Assembly: GCF_000252995.1 (NCBI RefSeq)
Contig: NC_015761.1
Location: forward strand, 2,418,001 to 2,482,000
Direction of reading: 5' to 3'
DNA length: 64,000 nucleotides
Source of the DNA: Salmonella bongori NCTC 12419
Lineage (GTDB): Bacteria; Pseudomonadota; Gammaproteobacteria; Enterobacterales; Enterobacteriaceae
This document shows positions 1-8,056 of the stretch, one piece after another. Made by a program: the position numbers and the translations under genes. Under the pieces are notes generated by a model that was given only the letters and a program-made list of their open reading frames with translations, did not search any database and had not been told where the DNA came from. How positions within the stretch are numbered: position 1 is the first letter of the stretch; every line of letters begins with the position of its first letter.

Positions 1-1309
1 GCCCGGCGCCAGTGACGGCTACGCGCAACGGCATCCCCACTTTCCCCATACCGACTTCCAGCTCATCGGCAGTCGCCTGAATCGCATGGTGGATGTTTTC
101 TGCGGTCCATTCGCCAATAGCGGCCAGTTTGTCACGCACCACCTCCAACGGCTGACGGGCCACCGGACGGAGATGTTTTTTCGCCGCATCAGCGTCAAAC
201 TCAGCAAAATCTTCATAGAAGTAGCGGCAGCTTTGCGCCATCTCTTTTAGCGTTTTGCAGCGTTCGCCCAGTAGTTTCACCAGTTCCGCAAGCTGCGGCC
301 CATTCCGGGTATCAATATTTTCTTGCTCAATATGCCACTGCAGATGTGTCGCCACATATTCCGGCGCCAGCGTATTAATGTAGTGGTGGTTCAGCCACAG
401 CAGTTTATCCGTGTTAAAGGCGCTGGCAGATTTACTTACAGCCCCCAAAGAGAACAGTTTAATCATCTCTTCACGGGTGAAGATCTCTTGATCGCCGCTG
501 GACCAGCCCAGGCGAACCAGGTAGTTCAGCAATGCTTCCGGCAGATAACCATCGTCGCGATACTGCATTACACTAACCGCGCCGTGGCGTTTAGACAGTT
601 TTTTACCGTCGTCGCCGTTAATCATCGACACATGCGCGTACAGCGGCACCGGCGCGTTCAGCGCTTTCAGGATATTGATCTGCCGCGGGGTGTTATTGAT
701 GTGGTCTTCACCACGAATCACGTGGGTGATTTCCATATCCCAGTCATCCACCACCACACAGAAATTGTAGGTCGGAGAACCGTCTGTACGGCGAATGATC
801 AGATCGTCCAGCTCCTGGTTACTGAACTCAATCGGGCCACGGATCTGATCGTCAAAAATAACGGAACCGTCTTGCGGGTTGGCAAAACGCACCACGCACG
901 GCTCATCGTCGGCATGATGTTCATGGCTATGACGGCAACGTCCGTCATAACGCGGTTTCTCGCCCTTCGCCATCTGCTCTTCACGCAGTTGCTCCAGACG
1001 CTCTTTAGAGCAATAACATTTATAGGCCGTTCCCGCTGCCAGCATCTCGTCAATAACCGCATTATAGCGATCAAAGCGTTTGGTCTGGAAATACGGGCCC
1101 TCGTCCCATTCCAGGTTCAGCCAGTTCATACCATCCATAATGGCTTCGATGGCTTCCGGCGTGGAACGCTCAAGATCGGTGTCTTCAATACGCAGCACGA
1201 ACTCACCGCCGTGGTGACGTGCGAAAAGCCAGGAATAAAGAGCAGTACGCGCGCCGCCGACATGCAGATATCCTGTCGGGCTAGGCGCGAAGCGAGTTTT
1301 GATTTTCAT
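1..1309 (-). CDS. gltX: Glutamyl-tRNA synthetase, 3' end cut by window edge
   Basis: Class I aminoacyl-tRNA synthetase that charges tRNA-Glu with glutamate in the cytoplasm. The frame is open from the ATG at 1307-1309 to the window edge, giving 436 codons; the E. coli enzyme has 471, so about 35 C-terminal residues are missing. The N-terminus reads MKIKTRFAPSPTGYLHVGG, with the class I HIGH-type signature as HVGG, and the KMSKS-type loop is visible as KLSKRHG (near 590-610 on the complementary strand). It is divergent from the tRNA-Val/Lys operon, as in E. coli. Partial only because of the window boundary. Confidence 0.97.
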   Translation of the reverse strand, partial: MKIKTRFAPSPTGYLHVGGARTALYSWLFARHHGGEFVLRIEDTDLERSTPEAIEAIMDGMNWLNLEWDEGPYFQTKRFDRYNAVIDEMLAAGTAYKCYCSKERLEQLREEQMAKGEKPRYDGRCRHSHEHHADDEPCVVRFANPQDGSVIFDDQIRGPIEFSNQELDDLIIRRTDGSPTYNFCVVVDDWDMEITHVIRGEDHINNTPRQINILKALNAPVPLYAHVSMINGDDGKKLSKRHGAVSVMQYRDDGYLPEALLNYLVRLGWSSGDQEIFTREEMIKLFSLGAVSKSASAFNTDKLLWLNHHYINTLAPEYVATHLQWHIEQENIDTRNGPQLAELVKLLGERCKTLKEMAQSCRYFYEDFAEFDADAAKKHLRPVARQPLEVVRDKLAAIGEWTAENIHHAIQATADELEVGMGKVGMPLRVAVTGAG

Positions 1310-1522
1310 GAAATGGCCTTACGTTTATAAAGATGCCGACAACCGGCAAATCCTGGAAAGATGAATAGCCTTGTATTCTATCACTGTGGCTTGATTCCTC
1401 AATGTTGATCCGGTCAGAACGCTGCGCTTTGCTATTTCCGTATAGAAATCATGCAGCGCGGGGCAATTCACGATCGTTTTGTTTAATTTTACGACGAACA
1501 AACAAAAACTTTAGAAAATGCG

Positions 1523-1550
1523 TTGACTCATTTTCAACTCTCCCTATAAT
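1523..1550 (+). promoter_or_regulatory. Promoter of the valU-valX-valY-lysV tRNA operon
   Basis: A TTGACT -35 box (1523-1528) and a perfect TATAAT -10 box (1545-1550) are separated by 16 bp and end 17 bp before the first tRNA. The bases after the -10 are a GC-rich discriminator (GCGACTCC), typical of stringently controlled stable-RNA promoters. Stringent control is inferred from that signature. Confidence 0.85.
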
Positions 1551-1567
1551 GCGACTCCACACAGCGG

Positions 1568-1643
1568 GGGTGATTAGCTCAGCTGGGAGAGCACCTCCCT
1601 TACAAGGAGGGGGTCGGCGGTTCGATCCCGTCATCACCCACCA
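1568..1643 (+). tRNA. valU: tRNA-Val (anticodon TAC), first copy
   Basis: A 76-nt cloverleaf with encoded CCA. The acceptor stem GGGTGAT pairs with ATCACCC, the D-loop region is TAGCTCAGCTGGGAGAGC, the anticodon loop CTTACAA gives UAC, and the T-loop is GTTCGATCCC. It is identical over its full length to the two copies that follow. Confidence 0.98.
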
Positions 1644-1688
1644 ACTACTTTATGTAGTCTCCGCCGTGTAGATAAGAAATTGAGAAGT

Positions 1689-1764
1689 GGGTGATTAGCT
1701 CAGCTGGGAGAGCACCTCCCTTACAAGGAGGGGGTCGGCGGTTCGATCCCGTCATCACCCACCA
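1689..1764 (+). tRNA. valX: tRNA-Val (anticodon TAC), second copy
   Basis: Base-for-base duplicate of the preceding tRNA-Val, including encoded CCA, separated from it by 45 bp. It belongs to the same transcript, since no promoter or terminator is apparent between the copies. Confidence 0.98.
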
Positions 1765-1805
1765 CTTTCTCGCCAGCTAAATTTCTTATTATGAAGTACC
1801 GAAGT

Positions 1806-1881
1806 GGGTGATTAGCTCAGCTGGGAGAGCACCTCCCTTACAAGGAGGGGGTCGGCGGTTCGATCCCGTCATCACCCACCA
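1806..1881 (+). tRNA. valY: tRNA-Val (anticodon TAC), third copy
   Basis: Third identical 76-nt tRNA-Val with encoded CCA. Only 4 bp separate it from tRNA-Lys, so the two must be processed from one precursor. Confidence 0.98.
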
Positions 1882-1885
1882 CTTC

Positions 1886-1961
1886 GGGTCGTTAGCTCAG
1901 TTGGTAGAGCAGTTGACTTTTAATCAATTGGTCGCAGGTTCGAATCCTGCACGACCCACCA
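1886..1961 (+). tRNA. lysV: tRNA-Lys (anticodon TTT)
   Basis: A 76-nt tRNA with encoded CCA. The acceptor GGGTCGT pairs with ACGACCC, the anticodon loop CTTTTAA gives UUU, and the T-arm is GCAGGTTCGAATCCTGC. It is the last gene of the tRNA operon and is followed directly by a terminator. The 3' ends of tRNA genes are common integration sites; a partial copy of this 3' end recurs about 155 bp downstream. Confidence 0.98.
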
Positions 1962-1965
1962 ATGC

Positions 1966-1992
1966 AAAAAAGCGCCCTAAAGGCGCTTTTTT
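1966..1992 (+). terminator. Rho-independent terminator of the tRNA operon
   Basis: AGCGCC, loop CTAAA, GGCGCT followed by a T run, with a matching A run upstream. It begins 4 bp after the lysV CCA end. Confidence 0.9.
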
Positions 1993-2008
1993 GCTATCTG
2001 CGATTTAT

Positions 2009-2116
2009 AAGATTCGGACCTGCGGTAGGGTCGGGTCTCACGCAGTGAGACAACGGAGCCGTTTACGGCGACGGCCAGAAGGGCGAGCAAAGCGAGTCAT
2101 CCTGCACAACCCACCA
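2009..2116 (+). repeat. tRNA-Lys 3'-end duplication in a tRNA-associated intergenic repeat
   Basis: The last bases (2099-2116) read ATCCTGCACAACCCACCA. This matches the T-stem, acceptor and CCA end of lysV at 17 of 18 positions. The preceding stretch (about 2030-2098) has no cloverleaf, so it is not a functional tRNA. It could be the attR-like scar of an element that once integrated at lysV, or a decayed extra tRNA copy. The 594-bp span 1962-2555 holds this repeat, the terminator and a short ORF remnant; nothing else is recognised. Confidence 0.6.
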
Positions 2117-2360
2117 ACACCTGTTCCCGGGGTATCTCAGGAAATCAGAGAAAGTAAGAAACTGTATCACTGTCAAAGCGATACGTTTTTTTCGTCCGTA
2201 TATATTCCTTATTGTATCGGGGAAAGCCAGAGCAAAAGGGCCTGCGCTTCTGGTGGTGGAGATCCTGTAGGCCCATTTTCATTTTCTGGCTGAAAAAATC
2301 CCAAAATAAACAGAATATTGCACAACTACGTCAATATCGTTTTTAACTGACATTGAAGGC

Positions 2361-2522
2361 GTGTTTTATGGCCCTCCCCTCCCGTATTCAGAGACGCGTT
2401 ATATAGCATTTTTTGAGGATGGCACGCAAACGCATGGGGAAACTGATAAAGAAATACAGAACTATTTACTACCAGGAAATGCGCTTATTGAGTCAACGCG
2501 GCGAAGCCGCCACCCGGCATAA
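2361..2522 (+). pseudogene. Unidentified ORF remnant (about 53 codons)
   Basis: The frame opens after a stop at 2307-2309; the only plausible start is GTG at 2361. It encodes a protein-like stretch containing PLPYSETRYIAFFEDGTQTH then GETDKEI, and the reading ends in the low-quality tail STRRSRHPA. The pattern aromatic-x-I-x-F-E-D-G-x-x-x-x-G-x-T-D resembles the small beta-rich segment found in some type VI or PAAR-linked proteins, but this is a loose resemblance. No good ribosome binding site precedes it. It is most likely a fragment left by a lost accessory gene beside the tRNA array. A chance ORF is the alternative. Confidence 0.3.
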
Positions 2523-2555
2523 ATACCGTAGCAACGCTACCGGCTCACTTACAGT

Positions 2556-3482
2556 CTACATCTGATACAGCGGATCTTTCTCCCTTGCGGCGGTTAATTC
2601 GCTGGCCTGGGTACGTACTACATCCCATAATGCCTGCGCCGCCGTGGAGAGCGATCGGTTTTTTCGCCGCGCCAGCATGAGCTGTCTTTCAACGACGGGC
2701 GTCAGCCGTTTAACCAGCAAGTGGCTGCCTTGCGGGAGTGGTAACGCCAGCGCGGGCAGCACGCTGATGCCGATTCCCGCTTCCACCATTGGAAAGAGCG
2801 TAGCGGGATGGCCAATCTCCTGCACGATATCCGCCTCAATTGCAAAATGGGCAAGCGCCGCATCAATCAGTGGTCGGCTACCGGACGCATAATCCTGTAA
2901 GACCAGCCGCGCCTGTTTAAGATCCTGCCAGCTCACCCATTCCTGTCGCGCCAGCGGATGATCCTGGCGACACAATAGTAAAAAAGGCTCTGATAAGATG
3001 GCTTCACACTGTAAATCCACCGCTGCGCCGGGATCGATAACGATCCCAAAATCCACTTCCCCCTGACGGATACTCTCCAGTACCCACTGCTGCGGGCGAT
3101 CGTGCAGTACAAAATCAATAGCGGGGTAGAGTAAGTCGCTTTGGGCAATGCACTGCGGAATAAGGTGCGCAGAAATGGTCTGGCTGGCGGCAACGCGCAC
3201 GGTGCCGGTTAATTGTGTCCCTACTCTGCCTGCATCGCGCAGTATACTGTTCAGTTCATCAAGCACCCGCTCCAGACGCGTCGCCAGCTGTTGCCCCGCC
3301 TCGGTCAGCACCACCTCACGTGTGGTGCGATCCAGCAATCTGACGCCGGTTTGCCGCTCCAGCTCTTTTACGCTATGACTAACCGCAGACTGGCTCAGCC
3401 CAATCATATCCCCTGCCCGGCTAAAACTTTTTGCCCGGGCGACGGTAATAAAAATACGCAGTTGACGCAGTGAATAATTCAT
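2556..3482 (-). CDS. yfeR: LysR-type transcriptional regulator YfeR
   Basis: A 308-residue LysR-family regulator. The N-terminal winged helix-turn-helix lies at residues 1-60 (SLRQLRIFITVARAKSFSRA, then SQSAVSHSVKELE), followed by a periplasmic-binding-like effector domain. It is divergent from yfeH with 89 bp between the start codons, the classic layout for a LysR regulator controlling its neighbour and itself. YfeR of S. Typhimurium has been described as an osmoregulation-linked LysR regulator (established knowledge). The effector here is not deducible from sequence. Confidence 0.9.
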   Translation of the reverse strand: MNYSLRQLRIFITVARAKSFSRAGDMIGLSQSAVSHSVKELERQTGVRLLDRTTREVVLTEAGQQLATRLERVLDELNSILRDAGRVGTQLTGTVRVAASQTISAHLIPQCIAQSDLLYPAIDFVLHDRPQQWVLESIRQGEVDFGIVIDPGAAVDLQCEAILSEPFLLLCRQDHPLARQEWVSWQDLKQARLVLQDYASGSRPLIDAALAHFAIEADIVQEIGHPATLFPMVEAGIGISVLPALALPLPQGSHLLVKRLTPVVERQLMLARRKNRSLSTAAQALWDVVRTQASELTAAREKDPLYQM

Positions 3483-3571
3483 CGATTAGATTCATATATA
3501 GATGCAATAAATCAATTTTATTTCTCAAAATGAAAAACGCAAAATAGCTGCACCGACTTTCAGGAGTTTTT

Positions 3572-4567
3572 ATGAAACTTTTTCGTATTCTTGACCCTTT
3601 TACTCTGACGCTTATTACGGTGGTATTGCTGGCCTCTTTTTTCCCGGCGGAAGGCGGCTTTGTGCCTGTCGTTGAAGGCATCACGACAGCAGCCATCGCC
3701 CTGCTGTTTTTTATGCATGGCGCAAAGCTGTCACGTGAGGCGATTATCGCTGGCGGCAGCCACTGGCGATTACATTTGTGGGTCATGTGCAGCACTTTTG
3801 TGCTCTTTCCTGTCCTCGGCGTGCTGTTTGCCTGGTGGGCGCCTGTCAATGTCGACCCGATGCTCTACAGCGGCTTCCTGTATCTGTGTATTTTGCCCGC
3901 CACCGTGCAGTCTGCGATTGCGTTTACCTCGCTTGCAGGCGGCAACGTCGCGGCTGCGGTGTGCTCAGCGTCTGCGTCCAGTCTGCTGGGCATTTTCCTG
4001 TCACCTCTACTGGTCGGTCTGGTAATGAATATTCACGGCGCACAGGGCAGCCTGGAAGAGGTAGGCAAAATTATGCTGCAACTGCTACTGCCTTTCGTGC
4101 TGGGACACCTGTCTCGTCCGTGGATCGGCAACTGGGTCGCGCGCAACAAAAAGTGGATAGCGAAAACGGATCAGACCTCTATTTTGCTGGTGGTCTACTC
4201 GGCGTTCAGCGAAGCGGTGGTTAATGGTATCTGGCACAAAGTCGGCTGGGGTTCTCTACTGTTTATTGTCGTGGTCAGCCTCGTACTGCTGGCGATCGTC
4301 ATAGCCATTAACGTCTTTGTCGCCCGTCAATGCGGCTTCAATAAAGCCGACGAAATCACTATCGTCTTCTGTGGTTCGAAAAAGAGTCTGGCTAACGGGA
4401 TTCCGATGGCCAATATTCTGTTTCCGACGTCAGTGCTGGGTATGATGGTATTACCGCTGATGATCTTCCACCAGATCCAACTGATGGTCTGCGCGGGGCT
4501 GGCGCGACGCTACAAACGCCAGACTGAAAAATTGGCACGGCAGGAAGGCCGTGCCGCGAAAGCTTAA
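3572..4567 (+). CDS. yfeH: SBF/bile-acid:Na+ symporter family transporter YfeH
   Basis: A 331-residue inner-membrane protein with about ten hydrophobic segments, for example residues 11-27, 38-50 and 68-88. The conserved C-terminal part includes FCGSKKSLANGIPMANILF, typical of the YfeH/SBF-like branch of the bile acid:sodium symporter superfamily. Length is normal. An AGGAG box 8 bp before ATG supports the start. It is divergently paired with yfeR, which probably regulates it. The substrate is unknown. Its TAA stop (4565-4567) overlaps the stop of convergent ypeB. Confidence 0.88.
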   Translation: MKLFRILDPFTLTLITVVLLASFFPAEGGFVPVVEGITTAAIALLFFMHGAKLSREAIIAGGSHWRLHLWVMCSTFVLFPVLGVLFAWWAPVNVDPMLYSGFLYLCILPATVQSAIAFTSLAGGNVAAAVCSASASSLLGIFLSPLLVGLVMNIHGAQGSLEEVGKIMLQLLLPFVLGHLSRPWIGNWVARNKKWIAKTDQTSILLVVYSAFSEAVVNGIWHKVGWGSLLFIVVVSLVLLAIVIAINVFVARQCGFNKADEITIVFCGSKKSLANGIPMANILFPTSVLGMMVLPLMIFHQIQLMVCAGLARRYKRQTEKLARQEGRAAKA

Positions 4568-4782
4568 ATCGGGCGTTTCAGGGGCTGTACCAGTTGCGTC
4601 AGCCCCTCGGTTTTAATGAGCAGCGTAATTTGCATCAGTTCCCCGAGCTTACCCGCCGGAAATTGATCCTTACGGGCAAACCACAACAAATATTCTTCCG
4701 GAAGGTCGATCAATCGACGTCCCTGATATTTGCCGAACGGCATCAGCGTATTCGCGATGGCAATCAGTTGCTCTTTCTCCAT
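4564..4782 (-). CDS. ypeB: DUF3820 family protein YpeB
   Basis: A 72-residue small cytoplasmic protein starting MEKEQLIAIA at ATG 4780-4782. The conserved core MPFGKYQGRRLIDLPEEYLLWF defines the DUF3820/YpeB family. The start lies 1 bp after the ligA stop, so it is probably translated from the same message as ligA. Function unknown. A longer frame upstream exists but overlaps ligA and lacks family similarity, so the internal ATG is chosen. Confidence 0.9.
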   Translation of the reverse strand: MEKEQLIAIANTLMPFGKYQGRRLIDLPEEYLLWFARKDQFPAGKLGELMQITLLIKTEGLTQLVQPLKRPI

Positions 4783-4783
4783 A

Positions 4784-6799
4784 TCAGACGCCCAGCAAAC
4801 GGAGCATTTCCGCTTCATCAATGACATTGATGCCCAGTTCCTGCGCTTTAGCAAGTTTGGAACCCGCCGCTTCACCCGCAATCACCAGATCGGTTTTCTT
4901 CGATACGCTACCTGCCACTTTCGCGCCCAGTTCCACTAAACGCGCTTTAGCGTCATCACGGGACATCTGGCTTAAGCTACCGGTTAGCACCACAGTTTTA
5001 CCGGCAAACGGACTGTCGATCTCTTGCGCATTAATCACTACCGGCGCTGGCCAGTGAACCCCTTCCGCCAGTAGCTGACCGATCACGTCACGATTGCTCT
5101 CTTCGGCAAAAAAGTTAAAGACGTGCGTAGCGACTACAATTCCTACATCAGGCACTTTTTGCAATTCGTCAATAGAGGCGGCCTGCAGCGCCTCCAGCGT
5201 ACCGAAATACGCCGCCAGCCCTGCCGCCGTTGCTTCACCGACTTCTCGAATACCCAATGCATAAAGAAAGCGGGCAAAGGTCGTTTCTTTGGCTTTTTCC
5301 AACGCGTTAACGACATTTTGCGCAGACTTTGGCCCCATTCGGTCCAGGCCGGTCAGTTTACCCGCCGTGAGACGGAATAAATCCGCGGGTGTATGGACAT
5401 ACTCCCTTTCCACCAATTGGTCGATAATCTTATCTCCCATCCCGTCTACGTCCATCGCCCGGCGCGACACAAAGTGTTTGAGCGACTCTTTACGCTGCGC
5501 GCCACAAATCAGTCCGCCAGTACAACGGGTAACGGCCTCGCCTTCAACGCGTTCTACGTCAGACCCGCATACCGGACAATGCGCCGGAAACACAACCGGA
5601 CGCGTCGCGTCAGGACGTTCCGAAAGGACTACGTTCACCACCTGGGGAATAACATCCCCAGCCCTACGGATAACCACCTTATCGCCGATGCGCAAGCCAA
5701 GACGCTCAATTTCATCGGCATTATGCAGCGTGGCGTTACTGACTAATACACCTGCTACCTGAACCGGTTCCAGACGCGCTACCGGCGTAATCGCCCCGGT
5801 GCGTCCAACCTGAAACTCAACCTCGCGTACAAAAGTCATCTGCTCCTGGGCTGGAAATTTAAACGCCACCGCCCAGCGCGGCGCGCGGGCCACAAAGCCA
5901 AGTTGTTCCTGCAAGACCAGCGAGTTGACTTTAATGACCACGCCGTCGATATCAAAGCCCAGCGTCGGGCGGTCTGCCTCGACTTTATGGTAAAAATCCA
6001 GCACCGCTTGCGGAGAATCGCACAGCGTCACGCGATCGCTGACCGGTAGTCCCCACGCTTTAAATTGCAGCAAACGCCCCAGATGCGTATCCGGCAACTC
6101 GCCGCCTTCAAGGATACCGACGCCGTAGCAGAAGAACGTCAGCGGTCGCTTCGCGGTAATGCGCGGGTCGAGTTGACGCAGTGAACCCGCCGCCGCGTTA
6201 CGCGGGTTGGCAAACACTTTGCCGCCAGTACGACGCGCTTCGTCATTGATCTTTTCAAACCCGGCCTGCGGTAAAAATACCTCTCCGCGAACCTCAAGGC
6301 GCGCCGGAATGTTATCGCCGTGAAGTTTTAACGGAATAGCGCGAATCGTGCGCACGTTCGCGGTAATATCCTCACCGGTGGTACCATCGCCACGCGTCGC
6401 AGCCCTTACCAGAACGCCGTTTTCATACAGAATGCTAACCGCCAGACCATCCAGCTTCAGCTCACAGCACCAGGTCACTTTTTCCTTACTTTTTAAGCGA
6501 TCCTGTACCCGTTTGTTAAACGCCAGAAAGCTCTCTTCATCAAACACGTTATCAAGCGACAGCATCGGCACTTCATGGCGAATCTGCCTGAATGCCGTCA
6601 GCGGCGCCGCGCCAACGCGTTGCGTGGGCGAATCCGCCGTAATCAGATCCGGACGCTGCGCCTCCAACTCCCGCAGCTCCCGCATCAGGCGGTCATATTC
6701 GGCGTCGGGAATCTCTGGTGCATCCATCACATGATACAGATACTCATGATGGCGAAGCGTGGTTCGCAGTTCTGTCAATTGTTGTTCGATTGGTTCCAT
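4784..6799 (-). CDS. ligA: NAD-dependent DNA ligase
   Basis: A 671-residue ligase sealing nicks in replication and repair, using NAD+. The order is domain Ia, then the adenylation domain with the nucleophilic Lys115 in CELKLDG, then the OB fold. A four-Cys zinc finger (CPVCG and CTGGLICG) follows, then helix-hairpin-helix repeats and a C-terminal BRCT domain (about residues 595-671, containing GKTVVLTGSL). Length matches E. coli LigA exactly. It lies downstream of zipA, from which a strong terminator separates it, and upstream of ypeB. Confidence 0.98.
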   Translation of the reverse strand: MEPIEQQLTELRTTLRHHEYLYHVMDAPEIPDAEYDRLMRELRELEAQRPDLITADSPTQRVGAAPLTAFRQIRHEVPMLSLDNVFDEESFLAFNKRVQDRLKSKEKVTWCCELKLDGLAVSILYENGVLVRAATRGDGTTGEDITANVRTIRAIPLKLHGDNIPARLEVRGEVFLPQAGFEKINDEARRTGGKVFANPRNAAAGSLRQLDPRITAKRPLTFFCYGVGILEGGELPDTHLGRLLQFKAWGLPVSDRVTLCDSPQAVLDFYHKVEADRPTLGFDIDGVVIKVNSLVLQEQLGFVARAPRWAVAFKFPAQEQMTFVREVEFQVGRTGAITPVARLEPVQVAGVLVSNATLHNADEIERLGLRIGDKVVIRRAGDVIPQVVNVVLSERPDATRPVVFPAHCPVCGSDVERVEGEAVTRCTGGLICGAQRKESLKHFVSRRAMDVDGMGDKIIDQLVEREYVHTPADLFRLTAGKLTGLDRMGPKSAQNVVNALEKAKETTFARFLYALGIREVGEATAAGLAAYFGTLEALQAASIDELQKVPDVGIVVATHVFNFFAEESNRDVIGQLLAEGVHWPAPVVINAQEIDSPFAGKTVVLTGSLSQMSRDDAKARLVELGAKVAGSVSKKTDLVIAGEAAGSKLAKAQELGINVIDEAEMLRLLGV

Positions 6800-6815
6800 A
6801 TCACACCATCAATGA

Positions 6816-6840
6816 TAAAAAACCCCCGACAGGCGGGGGT
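6816..6840 (-). terminator. Terminator between zipA and ligA
   Basis: Reading on the minus strand: ACCCCCG, five-base loop, CGGGGGT, then TTTTTT. It lies about 30 bp after the zipA stop and ends just before the ligA start, so ligA probably needs its own promoter or read-through. Confidence 0.85.
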
Positions 6841-6870
6841 TACGTTAAAAATGTCACACCTGGGTTAACC

Positions 6871-7827
6871 TCAGGCGTTAGCGTCCATCACCTCGCGGAT
6901 GCGGTCCTGATATTCGCGTAATTTCTGCGGCGTCATCATCCGACGCTGGTCATCCAGCACAACGCCGCCGACCTCATCCGCGATATGTTGCGCGGATTGC
7001 AGCATCAGCTTGAAGTTCTGCAGCGCATCGCCATAAGACGGCACCTGCATAAAAATGGTGACGCCAGGCGTAGTGAAGTCCGTCATTTCAGGATCGAACG
7101 TTCCCGGATTGACCATATTCGCGAGACTGAACAAGGCCGGGCCGCTGCCGTCCGGGCTTAAATGACGATGGAAGATGTTCATATCGCCAAATTTAAAACC
7201 AGATTGCTGAATACTGTTCAATAAAACTTCACCATTAAGTTCGCTGCCATGATGGGCCGCAACGTTCATAATGATGACCGCCTCTTTACGCTGCGGCTTT
7301 TCAACAACCGGCGTTTCTTCCCTCACCGGTTCTGTCTCAACGACAGGTTCCGCAGGCTGGAGGGTTTGCGCTGTTGCTGGCTGTACGGGCTGCGCGACAG
7401 GCTGCGGCGCTTGCGGCGGCTGTTGCACAGGCGACGCAGGCGGCTGGACCGGTTGCGGCTGCGGCACAGGCGGTGCAGGTTGCTGGACCGGCGCCGCTGG
7501 CGCTTGCGGCGGAGCTGCTGAACGCGGCTGCGCAGACGCATAAGGCGGCTGGTACTGGTGTTGCGGCGGCTGACGAGGGGCGTCATGCTCCTGCGGCTGG
7601 CCGGGGGCATGATTCACGCGGTGAACACGAACTTCACCTACGCCTTCGTCTTCTTCGACATCGTCGTCATACGAGTCGTCGTCGCGTTTTGATTTCATGC
7701 GTTTTAGTGGACGATCGCGGAACATAGAAGATCGTTCTTTACGGCTGGTCCAGAAACCATGTACCAGTAAAGCGATTATGGCGATCGCGCCAACAATGAT
7801 TAATATCAGACGCAAATCCTGCATCAT
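6871..7827 (-). CDS. zipA: Cell division protein ZipA
   Basis: A 318-residue essential division protein tethering FtsZ to the inner membrane. The start is MMQDLRLILI at ATG 7825-7827, matching E. coli; an in-frame upstream start would add 17 unconserved residues. The N-terminal transmembrane helix (about 6-27) is followed by a basic/acidic patch and a long Pro/Gln/Ala-rich unstructured linker (about 85-180). The C-terminal FtsZ-binding domain runs from about residue 185 (RKEAVIIMNVAAHHG) to the end. The linker differs in composition from the K-12 version as I recall it, which is usual for this low-complexity region. Confidence 0.97.
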   Translation of the reverse strand: MMQDLRLILIIVGAIAIIALLVHGFWTSRKERSSMFRDRPLKRMKSKRDDDSYDDDVEEDEGVGEVRVHRVNHAPGQPQEHDAPRQPPQHQYQPPYASAQPRSAAPPQAPAAPVQQPAPPVPQPQPVQPPASPVQQPPQAPQPVAQPVQPATAQTLQPAEPVVETEPVREETPVVEKPQRKEAVIIMNVAAHHGSELNGEVLLNSIQQSGFKFGDMNIFHRHLSPDGSGPALFSLANMVNPGTFDPEMTDFTTPGVTIFMQVPSYGDALQNFKLMLQSAQHIADEVGGVVLDDQRRMMTPQKLREYQDRIREVMDANA

Positions 7828-8056
7828 TATATTCTCTGTTGTTCTAACACCTTGCCACCACGGCAAACATTTACTCACTAAGAGTATTTGCCGATTACGT
7901 CAAGTGCAAGTGTACTGTTGGCTTTCGCCGCATAAAGATGAAGGAAAATGTGCTTTTTGCTGTTTTTTCGAACATTTCCGAACTATCCACCGTCTGATAA
8001 CCGGGTAAGATATCTACGTTTACCCAGGGCTTTAAGAAAAGGAGTATGTCCTGAAT

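Noticed and set aside
323..1330. 335-codon plus-strand open frame
   Set aside because: It is antisense to gltX, whose aminoacyl-tRNA synthetase motifs are clear. Composition is artefactual.
2009..2098. A fifth tRNA gene after lysV
   Set aside because: Only the last 18 nt match tRNA-Lys. No acceptor 5' strand, D-arm or anticodon arm can be built upstream.
1402..2293. Open frames of 89 and 161 codons through the tRNA operon
   Set aside because: They read across four clear tRNA genes, with identical peptide repeats caused by the identical tRNA-Val copies.
7271..7543. Gly/Cys/Ala-repeat-rich open frames, collagen- or metallothionein-like in appearance
   Set aside because: They are readings opposite the Pro/Gln/Ala-rich linker of zipA; the repetition comes from that low-complexity coding sequence.
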